Shown here piece after piece: positions 1 to 6,678 of a stretch of DNA of 31,134 nucleotides (within the stretch, counting starts at the first letter, position 1; each line of letters begins with the position of its first letter). The notes beneath the pieces were generated by a model that made no database searches, was not told the DNA's origin, and saw only the letters and a list, made by a program, of their open reading frames with translations. This DNA comes from CALBPI01 sp045110335 (GTDB lineage Bacteria > Pseudomonadota > Gammaproteobacteria > Steroidobacterales > Woeseiaceae). The stretch covers positions 1-31,134 of the forward strand of contig JBGCGB010000023.1 of assembly GCA_045110335.1 (NCBI GenBank), read 5' to 3'. Position numbers and translations under genes: made by a program.

Positions 1-3
1 GAT

Positions 4-1365
4 ATGCCTATCTCCATCCCTTCCTTCAAAGCCTATGACATCCGGGGCCGTTTACCGGATCAACTAAACGCGGATATCGCTTACCGAATCGCCAATGCGA
101 CGGCACAGTTTCTTGATGCCAAACGCGTTGTTGTCGGTAGAGACATTCGCCTAAGCAGCGCCGAGCTTGCCGACGCGGTTTGCCGGGGCCTGACGGACGC
201 CGGCGTTGAAGTTCTGGACATCGGGCTTGGCGGTACAGAGATGGTTTATTTTGCGACCGGTTCGTTGAAGGCGGACGGTGGCATCATGGTGACGGCGAGT
301 CACAATCCTAAAGACTATAATGGCCTCAAGATTGTCCGGGAAGACGCACGGCCGATTAGCGGCGACAGCGGGCTGGCTGATATCCGGGCGCTAGCCGAAT
401 CTGATGATCGATTGATCGCGGCGACGGCCGGTTCGGTTACAGAGACTTCGATCGATACTGATTACATCGGTCATTTGCTGACCTATGTCGATGCCAATGC
501 GTTGAAGCCTATTAAGATTGCGGTCAACGCCGGCAACGGTGGCGCCGGTCTCGTTTTGGATCAGCTCGAGCCCAGTTTGCCGTTCGAGTTCGTCAAGCTG
601 CATCATGCGCCCGACGGTGACTTTCCCAATGGCGTACCGAATCCGATGCTTACCGAGAACCGAAAGTCTACCTCGAGCTGCGTGACCGGACACTCGGCGG
701 ATATGGGCATCGCCTGGGACGGAGACTTCGACCGATGCTTTTTCTTTGACGAGCAGGGCGCTTTCATTGAAGGCTACTACATCGTTGGGTTGTTGGCGGA
801 TACCTTACTGTCCAACGAATCCGGTGCTGGCGTTGTTCATGACCCAAGACTGACTTGGAGCACTGTTGAGATCGTCGAACAACGGGGCGGTCGGGTTATT
901 GAGAGTAAATCCGGTCACTCGTTTATGAAGCAAGTCATGCGCGAAGAAAACGCCCTCTATGGCGGCGAGATGAGCGCCCATCATTACTTTCGTGATTTCT
1001 ATTTTTGCGATAGCGGGATGATTCCGTGGCTGCTGATTGCCGAACTCCTTTGCAAGACAGGCAAGCCTTTATCTACATTAGTTTCGGAACGGATCGCCAA
1101 GTTTCCAACGAGCGGCGAGATCAATCGCCGTGTTGACGATGCTACTGCTGTTATGGAGAGTCTTTGGACGCACTATCAACCCGGTGCCTTGTCCAGTAGT
1201 CAGGTTGATGGCATTAGTGTCGAGTTTGCTGATTGGCGATTCAATCTTCGCGCATCGAATACCGAGCCGGTTATTCGTCTTAATGTCGAAAGCCGGGGAG
1301 ATAAGGGTTTGATGGCATCCAAGACGCAAGAATTACTGACAGTGATCGGCGGCGAACCAGCGTAA
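4..1365 (+). CDS. manB: Phosphomannomutase (ManB/CpsG type)
   Basis: Interconverts mannose-6-phosphate and mannose-1-phosphate, the precursor of GDP-mannose, in the cytoplasm. The 453-aa product matches the alpha-D-phosphohexomutase layout. FKAYDIRG lies at residues 8-15, the phosphoserine loop TASHNP at 97-102 (Ser99), the metal loop DGDFDR at 239-244, the sugar loop GEMSAHHYF at 321-329, and a C-terminal phosphate loop RASNTEPVIRLN. The FRDFYFCDSGMIPWLL stretch after the sugar loop is the CpsG/ManB signature rather than that of AlgC. The ATG is three bases from the window edge, so its ribosome site cannot be judged, but the protein begins where family members begin. The next gene follows after a 111-bp gap with its own promoter elements. 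Function is confident; phosphoglucomutase side activity is possible. Confidence 0.93.
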   Translation: MPISIPSFKAYDIRGRLPDQLNADIAYRIANATAQFLDAKRVVVGRDIRLSSAELADAVCRGLTDAGVEVLDIGLGGTEMVYFATGSLKADGGIMVTASHNPKDYNGLKIVREDARPISGDSGLADIRALAESDDRLIAATAGSVTETSIDTDYIGHLLTYVDANALKPIKIAVNAGNGGAGLVLDQLEPSLPFEFVKLHHAPDGDFPNGVPNPMLTENRKSTSSCVTGHSADMGIAWDGDFDRCFFFDEQGAFIEGYYIVGLLADTLLSNESGAGVVHDPRLTWSTVEIVEQRGGRVIESKSGHSFMKQVMREENALYGGEMSAHHYFRDFYFCDSGMIPWLLIAELLCKTGKPLSTLVSERIAKFPTSGEINRRVDDATAVMESLWTHYQPGALSSSQVDGISVEFADWRFNLRASNTEPVIRLNVESRGDKGLMASKTQELLTVIGGEPA

Positions 1366-1389
1366 TCTCGTTGGTTGTAATTGCCTAAA

Positions 1390-1405
1390 AGTGAGACAGG
1401 TCACA
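1390..1405 (+). promoter_or_regulatory. CRP/Vfr/Clp-like operator upstream of the sugar transferase
   Basis: AGTGA-GACAGG-TCACA has nine of the ten CRP half-site bases with the exact six-base spacer. Its centre (1397.5) lies 41.5 bp upstream of the start point predicted from the TACAAT box at 1427-1432, the class II CRP position. It sits in the 111-bp gap between manB and the transferase-prsK unit. The regulator itself is not encoded in the window, so its identity (CRP, Vfr or Clp) is inferred. Confidence 0.6.
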
Positions 1406-1426
1406 GGTTTTTAGCAGATTGCTGGT

Positions 1427-1432
1427 TACAAT
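1427..1432 (+). promoter_or_regulatory. Candidate -10 box (TACAAT) for the transferase-prsK unit
   Basis: TACAAT differs from the sigma-70 consensus at one base and predicts transcription starting near 1439. No good -35 hexamer is seen 16-18 bp upstream. That region is occupied by the CRP-like palindrome, as expected for an activator-dependent class II promoter. The leader to the GTG start would be about 38 nt. Confidence 0.5.
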
Positions 1433-1476
1433 GTTATGTAACAAGTAGAACATGAGGCGCAAGCGTCTCCCTTGCT

Positions 1477-2934
1477 GTGTGTGTCGACATCAGTCGTACA
1501 AGCAACTGGCAAGGGTCGAGCGCGGCGAAAACGACGATCAAAATTTTCGATCACCATATCCACATCGCAGTCGTATTATTGGCGGCGGTTGAATTTGCGA
1601 TGAGTGTTCTGGCCATCGCTGGCGGTCACCTCCTGGTGGCATCGCTGGATTTGTCCTGGGCGACCAACAGTGGCTCATTCTCACTGTTCTGTGCGGTGCT
1701 CGCAGCGTTCTTGTTGTCGATGTCGTTTGCGGCGATGGGATTGTACCGGCTTGCTTTGCGCGCAACGATGGCCGGCATCGCCGCGCGCTTTATCGTCGCG
1801 ATTTGTTTGGTTGGCGTTTTCCTGCCATTTGTTTATTACTTTATTCCAGCACTTTATCTCCACCCGATTGTCATGGTGGTTAGCGGCCTGTTGATGCTGA
1901 TTGGTATCTTATTGGTCCGTTACGGGTTTTCAAAGATTGTCGACGAGAGCTTTTTCAAGCGTCGGATTTTGGTCATCGGTGCGGGTAAGCGAGCTGAACA
2001 ATTCCTGACGCTCCGCCGTCAGGCTGATCAGCGCGGCTTCAAGCTCGTGCGGTTTATCAGCATGGAAGGCGACAAAGGTGAAGATGGCGCATTGCCTGCC
2101 AAGCGCATCCGCACAAAGCCGGACAACTTGTTCGAGTATGCCGGTGTCCGGCAGATTGATGAGATCGTCATTGCGATGGATGATCGTCGCGGTAAATTGC
2201 CGGTGCGCGAACTGCTGGAATGTCGTTTGCAAGGCATTGATGTCACCGATGTGATCAGTTTCCTGGAACGAGAAACCGGCAAAATTAATTTGTCTTTGGT
2301 CAGCCCCAGCTGGTTAATTTTCGAAAGCGGATTCCGACGTCAGCTCTTGCGGCGGGTTGCACAGCGCATTTTTGATGTTGTCGCCAGCGTACTGGTGCTG
2401 ATCCCCGCGGCACCGGTGATGGTGATTGCGGCCATCTTGATTAAGCTTGAGGATGGCGGTCCGGTTTTTTACAAGCAGTGCCGTGTGGGTAAGAATGGCG
2501 TCAACTTTAATGTATTGAAATTTCGCAGCATGCGAGTCGATGCCGAAGCACCGGGACAGGCTGTTTGGGCGAAGAAAGACGATGATCGCGTCACAAAAAT
2601 TGGCGGTATCTTTCGCAAGATTCGTGTCGACGAACTACCGCAATTGCTCAACGTGTTGGGCGGTAGTATGAGTGTTGTCGGTCCGCGGCCCGAGCGACCG
2701 GAGTTTGTGGAGCAGCTGTCCGAAGAACTTCCGTATTATCAGGAACGCCACCGGGTAAAACCCGGCATCACCGGCTGGGCACAAATGTGCTATCCCTACG
2801 GCTCTTCATCACGTGACGCGTTTGAAAAACTGCAATACGACCTTTACTACGTTAAGAATCGAACGCTGCTTTTGGACGTGATGATTCTCTTGCAAACAGC
2901 AGAAGTCGTCTTGTGGCAAAAAGGGTCACGCTAG
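1477..2934 (+). CDS. XrtA-associated undecaprenyl-phosphate sugar transferase (TIGR03013-like)
   Basis: Probable initiating glycosyltransferase that places the first sugar-1-phosphate of the repeat unit on undecaprenyl phosphate at the inner membrane. The 485-aa protein has four N-terminal membrane helices (about 30-150), then a nucleotide-binding-like CoA/NAD fold starting RRILVIGAG (162-170). The C-terminal PF02397 catalytic domain (about 295-485) carries KFRSM (348-352), RVDELPQL (383-390, catalytic Asp-Glu pair) and VGPRPE (401-406). The start is uncertain. GTG at 1477 is the only in-frame initiator before the first membrane helix, since the next ATG lies inside that helix. Homologues begin close to IKIFDHH, so about 20 residues may be an extension. 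prsK follows after 34 bp, probably in the same transcript. Confidence 0.9.
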   Translation: MCVDISRTSNWQGSSAAKTTIKIFDHHIHIAVVLLAAVEFAMSVLAIAGGHLLVASLDLSWATNSGSFSLFCAVLAAFLLSMSFAAMGLYRLALRATMAGIAARFIVAICLVGVFLPFVYYFIPALYLHPIVMVVSGLLMLIGILLVRYGFSKIVDESFFKRRILVIGAGKRAEQFLTLRRQADQRGFKLVRFISMEGDKGEDGALPAKRIRTKPDNLFEYAGVRQIDEIVIAMDDRRGKLPVRELLECRLQGIDVTDVISFLERETGKINLSLVSPSWLIFESGFRRQLLRRVAQRIFDVVASVLVLIPAAPVMVIAAILIKLEDGGPVFYKQCRVGKNGVNFNVLKFRSMRVDAEAPGQAVWAKKDDDRVTKIGGIFRKIRVDELPQLLNVLGGSMSVVGPRPERPEFVEQLSEELPYYQERHRVKPGITGWAQMCYPYGSSSRDAFEKLQYDLYYVKNRTLLLDVMILLQTAEVVLWQKGSR

Positions 2935-2968
2935 ACCAATCAAAGACGTCCTGTGGTAGGTTAATGCC

Positions 2969-5053
2969 ATGACTCTGATCACGTTTGCTTATCTATTCTC
3001 TGCCGCAGCGTTCGGTCTGTTGGCGATAGCACTAGTATTCGGTCGCCGGTTCGATTGGCCGTTTAATTATCTCTTGCTTATGTGCGGGCTATTCGTGGTT
3101 TGGTCGGTAACGATGGTGCTGGGCGTTCGCGACAGCATTGAGCCTACCGCGTTGCTTGCGAATGATGCTTTGCATGCTTTTGCAGCAACGATGTTCCTTG
3201 GGCAATTAATCGGACGCCGCAGTTCAGATTTGTGGCAACAGTTTTTCCTCTATGGACCCTGGCTAATTCCGCCTGTCGTGATGGGTATATTTGTCTTTGC
3301 CGGTACCGACTCGCCCACTTCGTTAACAGCGATGCTTTATCTAAACGTCGGCTTATCATTGGTTGGTCTGCTGGCTGTCGAGCAAATTTTCCGAAACTCC
3401 GGGATGGCCAAGCGAAAAGTTGCCTCGTTTATTGCCCTTTCTTTTGGGTTGATTTTCGTTTTCGATCTCTTCGTTTATTCTAACGGGATCATTGGGCAAT
3501 CCATTAACATTGAGTTGTGGGCGGCGCGAGGGCTCGTCAACGGCATTGCCGCACCATTGATTTTTTTGTCATTGAAACGCGATGCGGATTGGCGCTCGGG
3601 TTTCTTCGTCAGTCGACAGGTCGTTTTTTATTCGGCTAGTCTGATGGGCGTTGGCGTCTATCTAATCCTGATAGCCTTCGGCGGCGCTCTTGTCCAGCAG
3701 ATGGGCGGAGAGTGGGGCGCAGCACTGAAAGTGATCTTTATTGTGATCGCGGTGGTCGCCCTGGTGCTGGTGATTTTCTCGCGGGGGCTGCAACGCCGGC
3801 TGAAAGTCTTTCTGGCGACACATTTTTATTCGAATCGATATGATTATCGCGAAGAGTGGCTGAAGCTCATTGGACGACTCGCACAAGATTCCGATCGGGC
3901 GCCCATGCCGGTCTTGTGTCTGGAAGCGATGGCAGACATTATCGATGGCGATGGTGGTGCGCTATGGCTAAAGGATGCAGGCAATTCGAAGGTTTTTCGG
4001 ATACAAGCCAATGTGGCATTTCGGGTGACCGAGTCTGAGTTGTCATCCGACCATGCTTTGATCGCCTTCCTTGCCGAAACCGGTTGGGTGGTTGACGGTT
4101 TGCAAGCGACCGAGACCCCGGAACACTACAAAAGCGCGCTTGTGTCTGTCGCTGATTTTGTTGGACCTGACGCGCTGTTCGTACCCTTGATGTTGGACGA
4201 CAGCCTGACTGGTTTTTTCTATCTGAATCGCCCTCGCGGCATGCAAGCACTCAATTTCGAAGATCATGATCTACTGCGAACAGTGGGGCGGCAGATGGCC
4301 GTCTTCCTCGAGCAAAGCCGCGTACAGCAACAACTAACGCAGGCGCGTCAGTTTGAGGTATTCAACCGTTTCTCCGCGTTTGTGATGCACGACTTGAAGA
4401 ACCTGATCGCACAACAGAGTCTGGTCGTAAGCAATGCGAAGAAGTTCAAGGGGAATCCCGAGTTCGTGGAAGATGCGATTGGCACAATCGAGAATTCCGT
4501 CAAAAGGATGAACCGATTGTTGGAGCAGCTTCAAACGGGTAAGACGTCCGGAACCAGCAGGACCGTCGATGTCGTCGATCTTGTGAAGCAGGTTTGCCAG
4601 TCGGCATCAGATCGTAGCCCGGTGCCACAGCTTTCTGTGGAGGTGTCGTCGAGGCTGCCGTTGTTTGGTGACGCTGAGAAACTGCAAACGGCGATTTATC
4701 ATTTATTGCGAAACGCCCAGGACGCGACGCCAGCGAATGGCAGTATCTCGGTGGTTATTACGGGCGTCTCTGAGGCGGGTACTCCGGAACGGGATAAGCC
4801 GCATCATTGTCGAGTGCTTATCAATGATACGGGCTCCGGCATGAGTGAGGAATTCATCGAGAAGCACTTATTCGAACCGTTCTACAGTACCAAGGGCGCA
4901 CAGGGCATGGGCGTCGGCATGTATCAAGCCCGTGATCACATTGAGAGTCTGGGCGGCCGATTGACAGTCGACAGTGAGGTTGGCCAAGGCACGTCGATGA
5001 TCGTTGAACTGCCACTGACGTTTTCTATTCAGGCGTCGACAGCCTCTACCTAG
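2969..5053 (+). CDS. prsK: PrsK, XrtA/PEP-CTERM system membrane histidine kinase
   Basis: Sensor kinase that in this system family partners with the sigma-54-dependent regulator PrsR to control exopolysaccharide and PEP-CTERM genes. The 694-aa protein has a multi-helix membrane N-terminus (about 1-272) and a GAF-like domain (about 300-450). The phosphoacceptor H-box is FVMHDLKNL with His474. The ATPase domain follows, with an N-box HLLRNAQDA (578-586), DTGSGM (620-625) and GMGVGM (646-651). A GG-rich stretch about 9 nt before the ATG can serve as ribosome site. What is odd is what follows: no PrsR gene is next to it. The downstream neighbour is the convergent epimerase gene, and no response regulator is seen anywhere in the window. 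Confidence 0.92.
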   Translation: MTLITFAYLFSAAAFGLLAIALVFGRRFDWPFNYLLLMCGLFVVWSVTMVLGVRDSIEPTALLANDALHAFAATMFLGQLIGRRSSDLWQQFFLYGPWLIPPVVMGIFVFAGTDSPTSLTAMLYLNVGLSLVGLLAVEQIFRNSGMAKRKVASFIALSFGLIFVFDLFVYSNGIIGQSINIELWAARGLVNGIAAPLIFLSLKRDADWRSGFFVSRQVVFYSASLMGVGVYLILIAFGGALVQQMGGEWGAALKVIFIVIAVVALVLVIFSRGLQRRLKVFLATHFYSNRYDYREEWLKLIGRLAQDSDRAPMPVLCLEAMADIIDGDGGALWLKDAGNSKVFRIQANVAFRVTESELSSDHALIAFLAETGWVVDGLQATETPEHYKSALVSVADFVGPDALFVPLMLDDSLTGFFYLNRPRGMQALNFEDHDLLRTVGRQMAVFLEQSRVQQQLTQARQFEVFNRFSAFVMHDLKNLIAQQSLVVSNAKKFKGNPEFVEDAIGTIENSVKRMNRLLEQLQTGKTSGTSRTVDVVDLVKQVCQSASDRSPVPQLSVEVSSRLPLFGDAEKLQTAIYHLLRNAQDATPANGSISVVITGVSEAGTPERDKPHHCRVLINDTGSGMSEEFIEKHLFEPFYSTKGAQGMGVGMYQARDHIESLGGRLTVDSEVGQGTSMIVELPLTFSIQASTAST

Positions 5054-5055
5054 TT

Positions 5056-5087
5056 CCGGATTCGGCCATCAATACACCGCCATCCGG
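5056..5087. terminator. Possible bidirectional hairpin between convergent prsK and wecB
   Basis: CCGGAT (5056-5061) and ATCCGG (5082-5087) form an inverted repeat, with an inner CGG/CCG pair, in the 76-bp gap between the stop codons of two convergent genes. There is no clear T-run on either side, so rho-independent termination is only a suggestion based on position and symmetry. Confidence 0.3.
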
Positions 5088-5129
5088 CATAAGCCTTGGT
5101 GGGATCGCGTCCGTCACACAATCATTTCT

Positions 5130-6224
5130 TCAAGCGAGAAAGCCTTCAAGACTGGCTACACATCGCTCGGCTGTTTTCCCATCCCAGAGGTCCGGTTTGC
5201 TACCACGCGGCCAACGATCGGAAAGGGCGTCGCTGAGGTCGTTCCCCAGTGAGTCCAGCGTCACCAGTTTATTCGTGCCTTCGGTGATCGTGATAGGGCG
5301 CTCTGTATTGGGTCGGAGCGTTAAACATGGGATGCCGAGATACGTTGTTTCTTCTTGCAGGCCACCGGAGTCGGTTAAGACCAATGTCGCCTTGGTGACC
5401 AGGCTCATAAAGCGAACATACGGAATAGGTTCCGTTATGGTTATGTTGCTGTTGGCGGTGAGCTGATCTTCGAGTCCGTATTCTTGCAGTTTGTTGCGCG
5501 TGCGAGGATGTGCCACGAACACCAATGGTAGTTTTTGTGCGCTCGCAATCATGGCCTCTACCAATGCTTTCAGACTGGCTTCGGTGTCAACGTTCGCGGG
5601 ACGATGCAGCGTCACGAGACCAAATTCAGAGGGCAAAGCCAGCGCCTCAGCTTCATTGGCTGCAATGATCTTTTCACGCATCATTTCGAATGAATCGAGC
5701 ATGATGTTGCCCACTCTTTCAAAGCGGGAATCGGGATGCCCTTCGTTGCTTAAATTTTCATCAGCATCTGGTGATGGTGTCCACAGCAAGTCGCTAATGG
5801 CATCCGTCGCGAGTCGATTGATTTCTTCCGGCATGGTCCTGTCAAGGCTGCGAAGACCGGCTTCAAGATGCACCACTTTGATGCCGAGCTTGGTAGCAGC
5901 CAACGAGCACGCAATGGTTGAATTGACATCGCCTACCACGACGACCGCATCTGGCCGATGCTCCTGGCAAATGCGCTCGTAGGCAATCATCACGTTGCCG
6001 GTCTGTTCGCTATGGCTGCCGCTGCCAACGCCGAGATGAAAATCAGCTTCGGGTAGCCCCAGATCCTGAAAAAACGCATCCGACATGTTGAAGTCGTAGT
6101 GCTGACCCGTATGGATCAACTTGGGGCTCGCCCAGTCGGCTCGCGACAGTGCATGGTAGAGCGGTGCAATTTTCATGAAATTGGGTCTTGCAGCAGCGAC
6201 TAAGTGTATGGTTTTTGTTGTCAT
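5130..6224 (-). CDS. wecB: UDP-N-acetylglucosamine 2-epimerase, non-hydrolysing
   Basis: Converts UDP-GlcNAc to UDP-ManNAc in the cytoplasm, feeding the glycan repeat unit. The 364-aa length is normal for the family. Visible motifs are AAARPNFMKIAP (10-21, replacing the more usual GTRPE...K), VVGDVNST with Asp99, HLEAGLRS with Glu121, PEE at 132-134, TLHRPANVD with His207, and TDSGGLQEE (284-292), which binds the UDP part. It is the only precursor gene on the minus strand in the first half, convergent with prsK and divergent from prsT. No UDP-ManNAc dehydrogenase (WecC) accompanies it, so the product is probably used as ManNAc or oxidised by an enzyme encoded elsewhere. The ribosome site before the ATG is weak. 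Confidence 0.92.
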   Translation of the reverse strand: MTTKTIHLVAAARPNFMKIAPLYHALSRADWASPKLIHTGQHYDFNMSDAFFQDLGLPEADFHLGVGSGSHSEQTGNVMIAYERICQEHRPDAVVVVGDVNSTIACSLAATKLGIKVVHLEAGLRSLDRTMPEEINRLATDAISDLLWTPSPDADENLSNEGHPDSRFERVGNIMLDSFEMMREKIIAANEAEALALPSEFGLVTLHRPANVDTEASLKALVEAMIASAQKLPLVFVAHPRTRNKLQEYGLEDQLTANSNITITEPIPYVRFMSLVTKATLVLTDSGGLQEETTYLGIPCLTLRPNTERPITITEGTNKLVTLDSLGNDLSDALSDRWPRGSKPDLWDGKTAERCVASLEGFLA

Positions 6225-6413
6225 GTCGGTCGTACCGGTCAGCGCTAATTTGACCCATAGTCTATCAAACTATCGTTGGGATTCTTGTGAACTGGCGCCG
6301 GTTTGCATCGTCGACCCGGTCTCATTCCGGGGCCTGTTATGGATTGCGGCAGGCGGGATGTAGCCGACTTTTGTGGCAGTACGTCTAATAGCATTCACAA
6401 GGCGCCGAAAAAG

Positions 6414-6429
6414 TGTGATCGAGTTCACA
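6414..6429 (+). promoter_or_regulatory. Perfect CRP/Vfr/Clp-like operator upstream of prsT
   Basis: TGTGA-TCGAGT-TCACA matches both CRP half-sites at all ten positions with the exact six-base spacer. The flanks (AAG before, GTG after) and the central CGAG also fit the published Vfr-type consensus. Its centre lies 64.5 bp upstream of the start predicted from TATGAT at 6474-6479. It is about 190 bp from the wecB start, so prsT and the export operon are the likelier target. Confidence 0.7.
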
Positions 6430-6473
6430 GTGTAACTGCGTGCTGCCGCACGGATTTTCCGATAGGTAACCGG

Positions 6474-6479
6474 TATGAT
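6474..6479 (+). promoter_or_regulatory. Candidate -10 box (TATGAT) for the prsT export operon
   Basis: TATGAT differs from consensus at one base and predicts a start near 6486. The -35 area (about 6451-6456, CGGATT) is poor, consistent with dependence on an activator at the palindrome upstream. It implies an untranslated leader of about 190 nt before the prsT ATG. Confidence 0.4.
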
Positions 6480-6666
6480 TGAATAAATCGGCTGGGTTCG
6501 ATGTGGCAGAGCGTCAAATGGCGCGCTACGCGGGACGAAACCCTACAAACAACAGTTCGGTCAGACCATTGAAAATCTTGACGGTAAACAAAAAATCGAT
6601 GGGTGGTTCCACCAACGTTGACGACTTGTTGCCGGTCCACCGGATCATGGTCTCGTCAGTATGCCC

Positions 6667-6672
6667 AGGAGG
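6667..6672 (+). promoter_or_regulatory. Strong ribosome site AGGAGG fixing the prsT start
   Basis: AGGAGG lies six bases before the ATG at 6679. An in-frame ATG at 6661 would place this sequence inside the coding region (codons Arg-Arg), so the downstream ATG is preferred. Confidence 0.8.
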
Positions 6673-6678
6673 CTGTTA

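Larger units (their letters stand above)
6225..6678. other. Divergent wecB/prsT intergenic region
   Basis: This is the longest non-coding stretch of the window. No convincing gene is seen on either strand; short open frames here lack ribosome sites and recognisable products. It holds a perfect CRP-like palindrome (6414-6429), a TATGAT box (6474-6479), and then an A-rich leader of about 190 nt. The leader includes a small GTGG/CCAC hairpin near 6602-6615 and a 13-mer (6582-6594) that recurs at 28042-28054. No clear wecB promoter was found. I could not match the leader to a known riboswitch. Confidence 0.55.

Noticed and set aside
2935..2968. Sigma-54-like promoter (GG...GC) just before prsK
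   Set aside because: The spacing between GG and GC is nine bases, not ten, and the surrounding consensus is poor.
5197..5982. Long open frames on the plus strand opposite wecB
   Set aside because: They lie antisense inside a clear epimerase gene and have no recognisable protein motifs.
6294..6310. Sigma-54-like GGCGCCGGTTTGC upstream of prsT
   Set aside because: Again nine bases between GG and GC; no TGGCAC-type left half.
6285..6400. TTGTGAA (6285-6291) and TTCACAA (6394-6400) near two GGCGCCG words as a second CRP site or a long inverted repeat
   Set aside because: The halves are more than 100 bp apart, not separated by six bases, and the flanking words do not pair symmetrically.
6661..6678. 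Upstream ATG for prsT
   Set aside because: It would place the AGGAGG ribosome site inside the coding region and has no ribosome site of its own.
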